NCBI GenBank assembly: GCA_039707655.1
Contig: CM077676.1
Coordinates: 373,678,114-373,742,113, forward strand
DNA length: 64,000 nt
From: Elymus sibiricus
Taxonomy: Eukaryota > Streptophyta > Magnoliopsida > Poales > Poaceae
Direction: 5' to 3'
Shown: positions 11,613 to 22,211 of the stretch, one piece after another
Numbering within the stretch: the stretch's first letter is position 1
Layout of the letters: each line of letters starts with the position of its first letter
Program-made: the position numbers and the translations under genes
The notes under the pieces: model-generated
What the model was told of the DNA's origin: nothing
Seen by the model: the letters and a program-made list of their open reading frames with translations, nothing else
Databases searched by the model: none

Positions 11613-12072
11613 CTGTCCATGGATAATGTTGGACAATTCGAAAGGATGGCGGTTATAAATATGCAAAGACATGCATATTTATAGATGCCGCCCTTTCGAA
11701 CGGGAGACGCATACTGGTCACGCATACTGATGATTGAAGACACCTATAGCTAGCAAGTTTCATCGGCACGAAGACCGGAACAGAGCAAATTAAGGGGGGG
11801 GGAGGAGATGTCATTTGTGCTCACCCACGAAGGCAGGGGAGCTCGTCAAACGCACGGGGAGGTCGTCGAACACCAGACCCTTGCAGCGACAAAACAACTG
11901 CACATTTAAATCCAAAGATGAGTAACATAGCATTATTGTTTTTTCCGTCAACCTAACTAAATATTTACAACAGGATGCCACCGCCAAGCTGTAAAAAAAC
12001 GATTTGCACTGCTCGTTCCCCGCAACAACCCCTAACCTAAAGAGTTATCATTTAGGGTTTTTCCGTCGACAC

Positions 12073-12299
12073 CTCTTCTTCTTCTTCTTCTTTTCTTCTC
12101 CTCCTCCTCCTCTTCTTCTTCTTCTTCTTCTCCAACTCTTCTTCTTCTTTTCTTCTTCTCCTCCTCCTCCTCTTCTTCTTCTTCTTCTTCTTCTCCCCTT
12201 CTCCTCTTCTTCTTCTTCTTCTTCTTCTTCTTCTTCTTCTTCTTCTTCTTTTCTTCTCCTCCTCCTCCTCTTCTTCTTTTCTTCTCCTCCTCCTCCTCC
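12073..12299. repeat. CTT/CTC polypyrimidine microsatellite
   Basis: About 227 bp of interrupted (TCT)n/(CTC)n, all pyrimidine on the plus strand. Long Ser/Leu/Pro or Glu/Lys/Arg open frames across it are artefacts of the repeat. Confidence 0.95.
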
Positions 12300-12300
12300 G

Positions 12301-12496
12301 TCATTTAGGGTTCCATCGACGCCGAGGAACCCCCTACCCTAAATAGCTGTCATTTAGGGTTCCATCGACGCCGAGGAACCCCCTAACCTAAATAGCCGTC
12401 ATTTAGGGTTCCATCGACGCCGAGGACCCCCCTAACCTAAATAGCCGTCATTTAGGGTTCCATCGACGCCGAGGTACCCCCTAACCTATATAGCCG
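12301..12496. repeat. 49-bp minisatellite, 4 copies, each hairpin-forming
   Basis: Units start at 12301, 12350, 12399 and 12448, exactly 49 bp apart. Each begins TCATTTAGGGTTCC and ends near GGAACCCCCTAACCTAAAT, so ATTTAGG and GGGTTCC pair with their complements within one unit. A diverged unit lies near 12037-12070, before the microsatellite. Confidence 0.92.
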
Positions 12497-12859
12497 GCCG
12501 GTGCCGTGAGTTCGGGCTAATATAGCCGGCCGGCGGCCACGCTCGGGATTCCCTCTCCCTCTCTCTCCCTCTCCCTCTCCCTCCCTCTCCCTCTCCAGAC
12601 AGCCAACGGCCCACCGCCAGACCACACCCCATCTCCCTTCTACATCCACCCAGGCCAACCCTAGCCGTCACGCCTCCACGTTGCGCCGCCGCCGCACTTC
12701 TCCAACAACGGCCAACGGCCAACCCTAGCCGTCGCGCCTCCACGTTGCATATACCACTAACCTAACATATAGCACTACTACCACTAACCTAACATATAAC
12801 ACTAATTAACAGTAGCAATTAAATAAAAAAAAATAAAAAAAATCAAAAGAAAAAAAAAC

Positions 12860-13239
12860 AGAGAGGTGAGTGGGGGGCTCACCGGAGGGGGCCGTCGGGG
12901 GTGAGAGGGGCGGCGCTCCGGTAGGTTGACGGGGCAGGGGGCGGCGCTCCGGCGGGTCGACGGGGCAGGGGGCGGGGCGGGGGGCGGCGGGTCGACGGGG
13001 CAGGGGGGCGGGGCAGGAGGGCGGCAGAGCGGCGGGGCAATGGGGCGGCGGGGCGCGGCGGCGGCGGGGCGGGGGAGCGGCGGGGCGGCGAGGCGAAGGC
13101 GCGGGGCGGCGGGGCGGTGGTTCGGCGGCGGCGACGGGCGTGGCGGCGGTGACAGAGCGAGAGAGAGAGAGGCGCAGGGGTGGGGAGAGTGGCGAGTGGG
13201 GGGTTTCGGGCGGGGGGTAGCCGTTAAGGCAAACCCCCG
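12860..13239. other. GC-rich, G-run-rich segment of CACTA
   Basis: Extreme G content on the plus strand with many GGGG runs (GGGGCGGCGGGGCGG repeats). Proline/alanine-rich open frames here (12802-13329 minus, 12926-13255 plus) look compositional. It may be the 5' region of the lost minus-strand transposase gene and could form G-quadruplexes. Both roles are inference. Confidence 0.5.
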
Positions 13240-13662
13240 CTTTGCCGTCTGGTAGCGGACAGCATATCGCTCTTTGCCGTCTGCTAGCAGACGGCATTGC
13301 GACCGTCCGTTAGCCCTCAACGGTACCACGCGGCGGGTGGGGCATATCGCTCTTTGCCGTCTGCTATTTCATTATTTGTCGTCTGCTAGCCGACGGCAAA
13401 GATCCAGCAGACGGCAAAGAGTTGACCTAGCCAATGCCACTCTTCGGTGGGGCCCACCCTCCTCTTTGCCGTCTGCCATATTGCTCTTTGCCGTCAGCAT
13501 GCAGACGGCAAAGAATGGACTGACGGCAAAAACTATCATTGCCATGAGTCCTTTCTTTGCCGTCTGCATCCCCAAAGCTGACGGCAAATACGTACTGTCT
13601 TTGCCGTAAGCTGGCTGACGGCAAAGAGGCAGCAGACGGCAAATTATAAGATTCCAGTAGTG
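13240..13662. repeat. CACTA right subterminal and terminal repeats
   Basis: TTTGCCGTCTGC-type motifs recur here, several as head-to-head pairs, for example TTTGCCGTCTGCTAGCAGAC near 13273 and TTTGCCGTCAGCATGCAGAC near 13488. The element ends ATTCCAGTAGTG. Confidence 0.88.
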
Positions 13663-14539
13663 AATGGGGTATTATATTGATTCACTTGATATATGTTTTG
13701 GCACTCAACTCGCGGATTCCCGCGGTGACATTGGGGTAATCTATGCATATGGGTTGATGCACGTTTTCATTATCTTTTCTCCGATAGAAACTTTGGGGTT
13801 CTCCTTGAAGTTCTTTGTGTTGGATTGAATATTATGAATCTGAAGTTGTTTGATGCATATCGAATAATCAACTCACGGATACTTGTGGTGACATTGGAGT
13901 ATCTAGGTGACATTAGGGTTGGTTGATGTGTTTCATATGGTGTTATTTTAGTACGAACGCTAGGGCTATTCGTGACACTTATAGGGATAGCTCAATAGAT
14001 TGATCGGAAAGGATAACTTTGAGGTGGTTTCGTACCCTACAATAATTTCTATCTTATGTTCACCGCGAATAGGAACATTGGAGTGATTCTTTGTCGCACA
14101 TTGAGGGATGGTTATATGATCCAATTATGTTAGCATTGTTGAGAGATTGCACTAGTGAAAGTATGAACCCTAGGCCTTGTTTTTAAGCATTGCAATACCG
14201 TTTGTGCTCACTTTTGTTACTTGCTACCTTGCTGCTTTTATATTTTCAGATTACAAAAACCTATATCTACTATCCATACTACACTTTTATCACCATCTCT
14301 TCGCCGAACTAGTGCACCTATACAATTTACCATTGTATTGGGTGTGTTGGGGAACAAGAGATTTCTTGTATTTGGTTGCTGGGTTGTTTGAGAGATCCCA
14401 TCTTCAACCTACGCCTCCCACGGATTGATAAACCTTAGGTCATCCACTTGAGGGAAAATTGCTACTGTCCTACAAAACTCTACGCTTGGAGGCCCAACAC
14501 GAGTCTACAAGAATAAGTTGTGTAGTAGACATCAGTGGA

Positions 14540-16063
14540 CGGGGTCGAGCGGGAGAAGCAAGGGCAGTGTGGCGGGGCACCTCGCCAGAGACGGAGAAGG
14601 AGGGCCTCCCGGCTAGCTCTGGCGCTGCTGGTGACGATTGGGAGAGGGGGAGCTTGAGTAATGAGGATAGGGAGGGCTCGATGGCAGCTTTTATAGCCGA
14701 ACGGAAGGTGCCCGAGCCGGCCAGCGCCGTGGGGATGCGGCCGAGCTCCGGGGTGAGCTGCTCGTAGTGCTGGCCTGCGGAGCGCGTGGGGAGGTGACGG
14801 GAGAGGCCAGGAGCGACGGGATGGGTCCTGGGCCATTAAGGGCGTGCGGACAATGGCGGCGACCGCGGCGCCCTATTCTGCCCTTGGGCGAAGTTGGCCG
14901 TGTGCGGCGGCAAGCCTTGCCGTAGAAGGTAGAGGGTTTGGGAGGGGGTACGTGGGTGCAGGCGACGATGTCGGCACGATAGGACAAGGAGGGGCAGTGT
15001 GAGGTGGCCGGAGTAGTCGCGTCCGATGCGGTCGGCGCGCAGAGCGCGAGTTTGGCCCTGGCAGACGCGTGGTCACCGCATGCATTGGCGCACGCGGTGC
15101 GCTTTGGCCCGTCCGGTCGTGTCTACGCGGTCGTCCCTTCTCCCTGGAGCCTCCCTGTGCAACTAGTTTGACAAGAGGTAGCTTGGACAGCTGGCCAGCT
15201 TCCAGACAAGTTTCTGGATAGAAACTTGGGCACGAAGCAGGGAAAAAATAGCTTTGATTTTGAGTGGGAAAATTTGTCACACTGAAATGTAGTAGGAAGG
15301 TGCCCATACTGGGAAAATTCCAGGTCAAATGGATAAGTTTTGGATGTAGTTGCTTCAATACTGGGAAACTAGTTGGAGAAGATGCACTCACATGGATGGG
15401 ATCCTGGAGCTGAAATTTGGTATTTGTGGGTCATTGGGTGGTATCAAAATGCTATAAAAATTTCATACCATTTGGACAAGTATAAATGGTACTTCCTTCA
15501 CAATGCTTCCTTCTGAACAGAAGCTTGGGAGAATTTTATAGACAAAATGGCTTACTAAAATGGGCCAAAATTTGGTGGAGGGTGCTAACATGGATAGGGG
15601 AATGTCCTGGATTAATTTCAGAATTTTTGGAGCAATATAAAATATAGTTGCTTCACAAACTGAAATTGTGACCAGGAACAAGGATTGGATGGTGTGCTCA
15701 CCATGAGCATGGAATCTTGAATATTTTCACATATCCAAGGTTCATATGGTCCAAAGAATTTATGAGAATTTTCCTAGAATTTTTGGGAAAACAGAAATAT
15801 AGGTTGCTGCACAACCTAGAGCAAAAGGGCTATTCCTTTAATAGAAAAGGAATATTCTAATTGGAATAAAATTTTAGAATTGGGCAAGAATGGAAGTAAC
15901 ATGACTTGAGAGAGGTTCTTTGAGGCTTGATTCACTTGGGAAAAAGGAAAGTTGAAATATTCCCAAGTTTTAAGTCCAAAGAATCATCCAAACCAAATTC
16001 CAAATAAAATTCAAATGGGGTTTTGAGAAAGAAAAAAAAATTGGTTAAAACCAGGGTGTCACA
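14540..16063 (-). repeat. Family A LTR1, right segment, with minus-strand TATA box
   Basis: The LTR resumes at 14540 after the GTGGA duplication (14535-14539) and ends GGGTGTCACA at 16063, next to the PPT. On the minus strand GGCTATAAAAG (14688-14698) is a good TATA box and marks the LTR promoter. The segment aligns with LTR2 at 34635-36132 with only scattered differences, one of them a deletion in LTR2 that removes this TATA box. It has no coding content. Confidence 0.88.
14688..14698 (-). promoter_or_regulatory. TATA box of family A LTR1
   Basis: On the minus strand it reads GGCTATAAAAG. The equivalent position is TATAAAAGG in copy C (55241-55250) and GCTATAAATA in the related solo LTR (47811-47820). 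Confidence 0.65.
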
Positions 16064-16078
16064 AACCTACCCCCCTTA
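16064..16078 (-). other. Polypurine tract of family A, copy 1
   Basis: The minus strand reads AAGGGGGGTAGGTT directly before the LTR start TGTGACACC. The second internal domain has a damaged version (AAGGGTGTAGGTT, near 36133); copy C keeps AAAGGGGGGTAGGTT near 56617. Confidence 0.75.
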
Positions 16079-17569
16079 GGATAAATCTCGTCCTTGAGAT
16101 TTGGTTGCTCAGGGAACATGTATGAATATTCTGACTTAAGGAAACCGGTTCCAACTCGGATATCCTTTTCCTTTATATAATGTTCCCATCAAATCTCATA
16201 TGACCTGACTGTCTTGCTCTGGGGTGGTTTGCTCCACTGTGTCCAATATTCTGACAGGTCTTCCCTCATAAGTTCATCTTATACTGGCTCCAATTTACTT
16301 GTGTCCGCTGGCTTACTGTTATCTTATCAGAACTGGAATATCTGATCCTTCACACGGTTCCGGGAGTGGTTTTCGATGGATGCGTCATTCTCCCGTCCAA
16401 TACCGATTGGGATTATGAACAACTTCCTTAATGGATACCATCCATCTGATCCTTGCATCGGGTTACAATGCTGAGAATCACAACATTTCTCCTGGCGGGA
16501 TCTGACTGCTTGCAAGGAGGTTGAATCCGCTAGGCTGACTGTTTTGTCCCAAATCCGTACCGGCGATTTGATTGTCATCTGTCATGACCAGTATAGAGAA
16601 GTAATACCTTATAGCAATAGCTTCTTGACTGGCGATGATTCCGGCGGAAGAATTTGTTTATGCTAGGGTACTATATATAAGAGCACATAATCCGAGACGG
16701 TGGTTCAGCATTTCAAGTATCCATCCTTAGTATGGGTCCCTTACAAAACAGGGTAGCCCACTCGAGAGAATTTTCGTGATGGTTGATATGGAATCAGTCT
16801 GTCTTAGGTGTCCGTATCATGTTGTTCCTGTAGTGATCACCATATCTGCATTGTCGATCTTGCTCTTCATCATTGTTCTCTTTCTTGAATCCTTTGTCGC
16901 AAGGGCTTGACCATATATATATATACTTACCTCTTCATGTGACCATAGGTGCAATATTCCGGCAACAACTTTTTAAAAGCAAGTTTATCCTCTCACGGGC
17001 TATAATTGTAGGGCAATGATCACCCGAACCCTTGTCTGAAATCGGCAAATAAATCAGTAGCCACCAGAATGGTCTTTACAACTCAGATCTGGGACATCAC
17101 TGAAATAACTCAATCATGGCTCAAGACGGCAGGTTTTCAAGTGTGAGAAGACTTGCCTTGACAACTATTGCCAATATTGGCATCCCAAATTGCCTTTTCC
17201 TCATAGCTTATCAGTCCTTGCAACGTGCTGAGGTGTATATTGGTCTTCTTCCCCTTGCATAACTTATGTAGGTGTTGGATTCCTACCTTCTTCTGGTAGA
17301 CCTGCTTGAACATATTTGCTCCTTGTATGAGCGACTTGCATAACCTGGGCAGCATGCCCACAATATGTACCCATAGCTGAACTTCTTATTTCCCAAGGCA
17401 GATACTAGTATCCTGGCTAGCTTGGGTTCCTGATCAAGCGGTTATGGGCTTGACGCTTGCGATGTACTGCCAACGCACTGTGTAATTGCTGGTACCACTA
17501 TTGCCAGCTGTTTGGTGGTGTCGTACTGACGAAGGTTAGATAGCTTGTGTGGGAAGCCATCAAGAGTAT

Positions 17570-17870
17570 CGTGCTGAAGATGACTGGGTAGCTTATGCTT
17601 GAAGCTTCTACCGGGATGGCGTGCTGAAGAAGGCTGGGTAGCGTACCTCAGAAGCTCCCCCCTGGTTGCTTATGGGGGAAGACTCGGTGCCTTATGCCGG
17701 AAGCTTTCTGTGGTAGCTTACCGAAGAAGCCAAAGTAGCTTATGCCGGAAGCTATCCATATATCGTACTGAGGAGGAATTGGGGAGCCTTGTACCGTAAG
17801 CTTCTCTGATGGCGTGCGACAACAAACTGAGTTGCTTACATCCGCAGTTTCTCTCTGTGCTATGTGGACT
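17570..17870. repeat. Imperfect repeats in family A internal domain
   Basis: Phrases such as GCTTATGCCGGAAGCT, GAAGAAGGCTGGGTAGC and GTAGCTTACCGAAGAAGCC recur about every 45-55 bp with drift. This is a degenerate tandem array. Confidence 0.5.
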
Positions 17871-18446
17871 GAATGCCATATATACCACCTCACAACTCTA
17901 GTTGTTGATTACTTGTATGAAAAGAATTTGTTTGACTATCCATCTTGCTGAGTACTGGGTGTATGGTGCATCCTTGCTTGCTTCCGGGTACAACCGGTTT
18001 CATGTTTACTCAAGCAAAATCAAACTTTGTATATGATCCATACCTTCGGCCCGGTTGGTACTGTACCCAAATTATCCTCTTGCTGGTTCCCCACGGTTGA
18101 AATAGTTACACACTGAGGCAGGCTTGATGCTGATAGCCAATCCAGGATATTATTTGTATTCCAAACCAAATATTCCCAATACCAGGTAGTCCATTAATAA
18201 TTTCATAGGGTTCAGCTAAGCTTCCAAGTATTTGATATGCTAAGTAACTCTTTGAATCCGTTGGAGATTGATGAGCAACTTCCATAGGGAAAGTAAAGTG
18301 ACACCGAGGAGCCAAATAAAAGGGCAAATAAAAACTGCTCAATAAAATGCACTAAGCTTACAAGAAAACCACACTTTATTGTTACTTGAGGCAATTTACA
18401 ACACTCGGTACTACTACAACTTATGCGGCATGAACCTCGCAAGTGC

Positions 18447-19003
18447 TTAGGTACTATGATTGGATGGCGGGTTACTGGAGAGCGAAGGAGCTGGCGAAGA
18501 GGTTGCGGAGCTAAAGCCATACCAAGCGCTCTTCGGGCACAGGTTGCATCTCTGGCCAGTTCAGCAATGAGTACGTATACGGCAATCATGTAACAGGACA
18601 TGTATGCCACAGCTGGGTCATCGACCGAGCGAACAGGAGGAAATCTAACCCATCTGGGAGTGATGGCCATAGTGGGATAGTAGTGGAAGGCACGATTCTC
18701 ATGCATCGTGCTCTCCTGATGACGAAGAACAGTGAGGCTTGCTAGAGCAGCAAGCTGGATGGCGCGCTCCGGTGTAGAGGCATAACCACCATGGAGACCA
18801 TAGGTGCGCTTCCCCAAAGGTAGGTCGACTGACATAATGACATCGGCATGATACTCAAGCACCAGTCCTGCAAGCGGGGTCTGGAACACTTGGTACCTTG
18901 GCATCTCTCCACTGGGATAGAGGAGACGTCAAACATCATGAAGCAGGGATGTGAAGCTGAGTGGTGCAGGGGCTGAGTCGTAGATAATCGGAACGGATGC
19001 CAT
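18447..19003 (-). pseudogene. Family A gag-position ORF, copy 1 (broken)
   Basis: This is the counterpart of the intact 185-aa ORF at 59020-59577. It starts MASVPIIYDSAPAPLSF, 165 bp downstream of the PBS, the place where gag normally starts. A TGA (Trp in the other copy, in the ...LLxDVWRLLYPS stretch) stops it after about 24 codons. A one-base deletion near the 3' end shifts the last residues; the original frame would end at TAA (18447-18449). The part between (from MPRYQVFQT) remains open and is roughly 75-80% identical in protein to copy C by eye. The function is unknown. Confidence 0.7.
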
Positions 19004-19167
19004 CTACAAAATCAGCTGGTTAGTGAGCCAAATCGATATGCATGCTATGCGGCAAACAAATGCAACAATCAAATGCAACAATTCAAATGCATCACACAAG
19101 CAAGCTGGGCTCTAAACCAACGGTTTTCTAACGTCTGGGTTAGGTAGGGTGTCCTATAGCCAGACCT

Positions 19168-19179
19168 GCTCTGATACCA
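19168..19179 (-). other. Primer binding site (initiator Met tRNA type), family A
   Basis: The minus strand reads TGGTATCAGAGC, the standard plant initiator-methionine tRNA PBS, five bases inside the LTR. This fixes the element orientation as minus. Confidence 0.9.
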
Positions 19180-19184
19180 AACCT

Positions 19185-20243
19185 TGTGGCACCCCGACTC
19201 AGAGTCACCGGAGCACCCCGTATTCCAGTCCAGAGATCAGGTCTTCGGGAGTACGGCACTGCTTGACATAGAACAAGTCAGCTCTTTATTACTATAGTTG
19301 GAATACAAGGGTTACAAAGAGTTTACAAAAGGTTACATCGACACGGCGATACCACGCCTGCTAAGGTAGCTCTATACCAGCAGCAGAACAACAACTGGCA
19401 GCAGCGAAACAACTACGACGGTGATGGACTCCACTCCGCAGGGACTCTGGCTGGACACGTCCTAGCTCGCAACTCAAAATCCTTGGGCTATGCAAACATG
19501 GCAGCACCTGCAAACTGGCATGACACGCCAGGTGAGTACTTTGAATGTACTCGCAAGCTCACAACAGACAAGAGCATCAAGACATAACAACATCATAGCA
19601 AGTATGATCATATCAGATTCAAATGTTATTAAAAAGGGTGGAAGAAAATAATAACATGCTATTGCTAAACTATCCACCAAAAGTCACCCTGGTTAGAGTC
19701 ATAGAGACCACTTTGCTTTTGGCTACAAAGGTGAACCACTTACTCTTATGACCAACTCATGGTCACCTCAAGAACATTTGACGATCATTATTGATATTGC
19801 CTGCAAACATCACCAGCGGCCTTCTGCCAATCGGTCACCTCACCACACTGATACGAGTTCTTCCATCATTATCAAGTCATTCCATCATTGGTGTTGATCA
19901 GACAGTGTGACTTAATACGAACTGTGTCCAATACCGTGGACTCGGCTATTCGAATAGATTCTTACACTCTACAGAGGTTGCGCACTTTACCCACACTATG
20001 GACATTCGTCCAACGAAACTCGCCTAACCTGTGTCCCTTCCCTCGTACCACCGACATGTCCTTTCTAAGGTCATGCCCTGGGTGGCCCCTGTGTCACTTC
20101 TGACACCTACCACCGTCGTGGCCATACAACCTGTCCCAAATGGGGACTGAGCTCAATAACCAAACCGGGCTCACAAGGTTATCATCGTCTACCTGATCAG
20201 GGTAACACGCACGCATAACCTCCCCTCTTTGGTGGTACCGATG
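19185..20243 (-). repeat. Family A LTR2, left segment
   Basis: It begins TGTGGCACCCCGACTCAGAG on the plus strand, which is the 3' end of the LTR in element orientation, beside the PBS. It is interrupted at 20243 by the Tat element; CGATG (20239-20243) is the left target duplication. It has no coding content. Confidence 0.9.
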
Positions 20244-20896
20244 TGTCGGCCCAGTGGGAACCGGGGTACCACGTCCCGTCTACCTCTGGCCCAGGAGGCG
20301 ACGCTTGGGCTGGCCCCGGCAAGGTGGCCCTAGCGGCGTTGTCCAGGAAGGAGTCGCCTCGCGAGGAGCTAGCCTCGCGAGGCCCCTATCCGCCAGGCCA
20401 AGCCCTGGTGAGGCCGGCAGGCCCCAGATCACCTCGCGAGGCGACCCCTCGCGAGGCCGCTTCATGGGGCATGACGTACGGCGCCAACTGGCCTCTCACG
20501 TGGGTGATGTCCCGATGCCAGGGGAAGGACAGCAGGGTACAGCCCAGACAGGTTTCCATTTTAGTGATAAGGGAGCAGTGGCGTCTGCCTCCCCCAATGC
20601 AAGTCCCAAAGGTTTTCCTCTTTGGTGATAGAAGATCAGGACGGATCAGCACGCCAGGACGGAGGTTATCGCCAAGCCCACCAGCACGTCACAAGGAGCT
20701 GCTTTGGCAGGCGGACACCGCCTTTAGTCAGGATAGGGATGCAGCCATGTCCTCCTTTGAATTGCCATCCTGTGGCTACCCTTTCCCGCTCATATTTTCG
20801 GGGAAGAGGACCATGGCACTATAAAAGGGGCAGGGCTTCTTCCATGTAAGGGGATCAACCCATTCTCCCCCACATTTTTGTACCTCGAGCACAAGC
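20244..20896 (+). repeat. 5' LTR of Tat element, left segment
   Basis: It begins TGTCGGCCCAGTGG and is broken after GCACAAGC at 20896 by the solo LTR. It contains four CCTCGCGAGG palindromes (20357, 20373, 20432, 20447) and a TATA box (20819-20828). Open frames such as 20243-20824 are non-coding LTR sequence. Confidence 0.9.
20819..20828 (+). promoter_or_regulatory. TATA box of Tat 5' LTR
   Basis: CTATAAAAGG here corresponds to CTGCAAAAGG in the 3' LTR (33144-33153). The 5' copy keeps the canonical box, but the solo LTR insertion begins only about 70 bp downstream. Confidence 0.7.
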
Positions 20897-22202
20897 TGTA
20901 ACACCCCAAAATTTTTAATTTGGTTGTTGCCAAAAATTCTTTATTTGGTTTTGGAGGAGGTTATTTGAATCTTTCTTTTCTAAAAGAATCTCCTTCTAAA
21001 TGACTTTTGATGACAATTCTTTTTGAGACCTTTCTCAAATTTAGTTCTGGTCTTGAGGATTTTTCATCTTGTGTGATTTCAACACAATTAATCTTGGTTT
21101 TTTTTCTGCCTTTGCTTTTATTAAAAAGAATTTCTTTATTATTGGATTTATCCTTTTATATTCAAGAGGAATCCTATGTCACTCCTTTGCCATAACCTTT
21201 TCTAAAGATCTTCTTCCAAAAACTATCCTATCTTCTTTGGATCAAGTCAAGCATCCAATTCCAGTAGGTTTCAACCTCTTAGGGATTTTTATTCTATTTA
21301 ATTCTTCCTCAAATCATTTTCTGTCATTTTTCTGGACTCTTTTGATTTACAAAGGAAGTACCAGATTTCTGTGATCTTTGACCCCAAGAAAATTTCCCCA
21401 GCTTCTCCTTACAACCCTCAACCTAGATCACCAAAAATCTCCTGGTCCACAGTTCAAAAATTTCAAAATCTGGTTGCTGCAAGTTTGGACCAGATTTGTA
21501 AATTTGGATGGAATTCATATTTTATTTCTTCCAAAAATTCTGACAAACATCAGGGAGCCTCTAGATGCATCAAGAGACCCCCTCACCAAGTTTCAGCTCC
21601 AGAAAAATTTTCCACGTGCCAAAATCATTTCATCGAGCAGGTTCAGTGCACTGTTCTGTCGAAGGATTCAGAAAAGTTCAGAGATTCAGTGTTGACAGTG
21701 TCGTTTCTCGTCAGGTTCGTCGTCAATCTTGCCAGTGCCTGCCTTGGCTCCTTCCTCCCTGCTCCTCCTTCTTATCCTGATCGCCGCACGGTCGGTTTGC
21801 CGGATGTGTGCGTCAGTGGCGAGCCATCGCGTCGGCCCCGGCAACTTCCGCGGCGACAGCAGCTCCCGTGGCGGACATCAGATGCCAGCGTCGCAGAACG
21901 CCGTCCTCCGCACCGCCCAAGCCACCAGCGGCCTCCGCGTGTCCGTCTCATTCGCCAGAGCGCACTGCGGTGCAGTCGCCGTGGCCAGAGAGGCGCAGAG
22001 CGCGCTCTCTGCCGCCGTCGAGCCCGTGAGCTCCGTCCTGTCGAAGTCTCGAGCCTAAGCCAAATTTGATCGAGCTTAACCGTCAAATGGAACCAGAAGA
22101 CCAATCCGGCGATGCCCAGTCGCCTAATCCCTCTGTCCATCCCCTGCCTCACCGTAATTTCTCGCCGTCGTTATCCCGTTCTCGGCAACCCTCTCGATCC
22201 GG

Positions 22203-22211
22203 CTATAAATA
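22203..22211 (+). promoter_or_regulatory. TATA box of the 4.3-kb solo LTR
   Basis: CTATAAATAGAG lies in a GC-rich stretch between a CpG-rich upstream region and a pyrimidine-rich downstream region, a typical LTR promoter layout on the plus strand. Confidence 0.6.

Larger units (their letters stand above)
10706..13662 (-). mobile_element. CACTA (En/Spm) DNA transposon, internally deleted, TSD AAT
   Basis: The ends are CACTACAGGAATC and, inverted, CACTACTGGAATC. AAT at 10703-10705 and 13663-13665 is a 3-bp target-site duplication, as expected for CACTA elements. Both ends carry many copies of TTTGCCGTCTGC and its complement. At 2957 bp it is far shorter than autonomous CACTA elements. Only a transposase-associated domain fragment remains (10931-11278, minus strand), so it must depend on an autonomous relative. 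From 11613 to 12072 I see nothing recognisable. Confidence 0.95.
6635..14534 (+). mobile_element. Sabrina-like Gypsy (Athila group) deletion derivative, TSD GTGGA
   Basis: It starts TGATACGTCTCC and ends GTAGTAGACATCA, with GTGGA at 6630-6634 and again at 14535-14539, so the insertion is complete. The 5' LTR is cut at 7302, and the rest of that LTR, the PBS and all of gag-pol are missing. What remains is a 2.6 kb non-coding internal domain and a full 3' LTR, itself split by a CACTA transposon. LTR termini resemble Sabrina from memory. It carries no functional gene. Confidence 0.9.
9892..14534 (+). repeat. 3' LTR of the Sabrina-like element, split by CACTA
   Basis: LTR segments are 9892-10705 and 13666-14534 (about 1.68 kb without the insertion). 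It starts TGATACGTCTCCAACG after the PPT and ends GTAGACATCA. The split falls in GTGACAAT/GGGGTATT, and AAT is duplicated on both sides of the CACTA element. A poly-C run lies at 10196-10209 between the inverted arms CACCAGGGCGCGCC and GGCGCGCCCTGGTG. It has no coding content of its own. Confidence 0.9.
16064..19184 (-). other. Family A internal domain 1 (3121 bp)
   Basis: It is bounded by the PPT side (16064) and the PBS side (19179) of the element. Apart from the broken ORF at 18447-19003 I see no coding region and no pol motif. From 16064 to about 18400 it is non-coding, with a CTCGTCCTTGAG motif beside the PPT and imperfect repeats near 17570-17870. Confidence 0.8.

Noticed and set aside
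12004..12342. ORFs encoding Ser/Leu/Pro-rich or Glu/Lys/Arg-rich proteins
   Set aside because: They are translations of a CTT/CTC microsatellite.
12301..12496. Interstitial telomere array
   Set aside because: TTTAGGG occurs once per 49-bp unit as part of a longer repeat; there is no (TTTAGGG)n run.
12802..13329. Proline/alanine-rich ORFs in the CACTA GC-rich segment
   Set aside because: Composition artefact: several frames of the same G-run repeat are open on both strands.
16900..16930. TA-rich (TATATA)n stretch as a promoter
   Set aside because: Short microsatellite in a non-coding internal domain, repeated with length change at 36980; nothing transcribed follows.
18742..18939. Second minus-strand ORF overlapping the gag-position ORF
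   Set aside because: It is an alternative frame of the same region; only the frame starting MPRYQVFQT shows conservative changes between copies.
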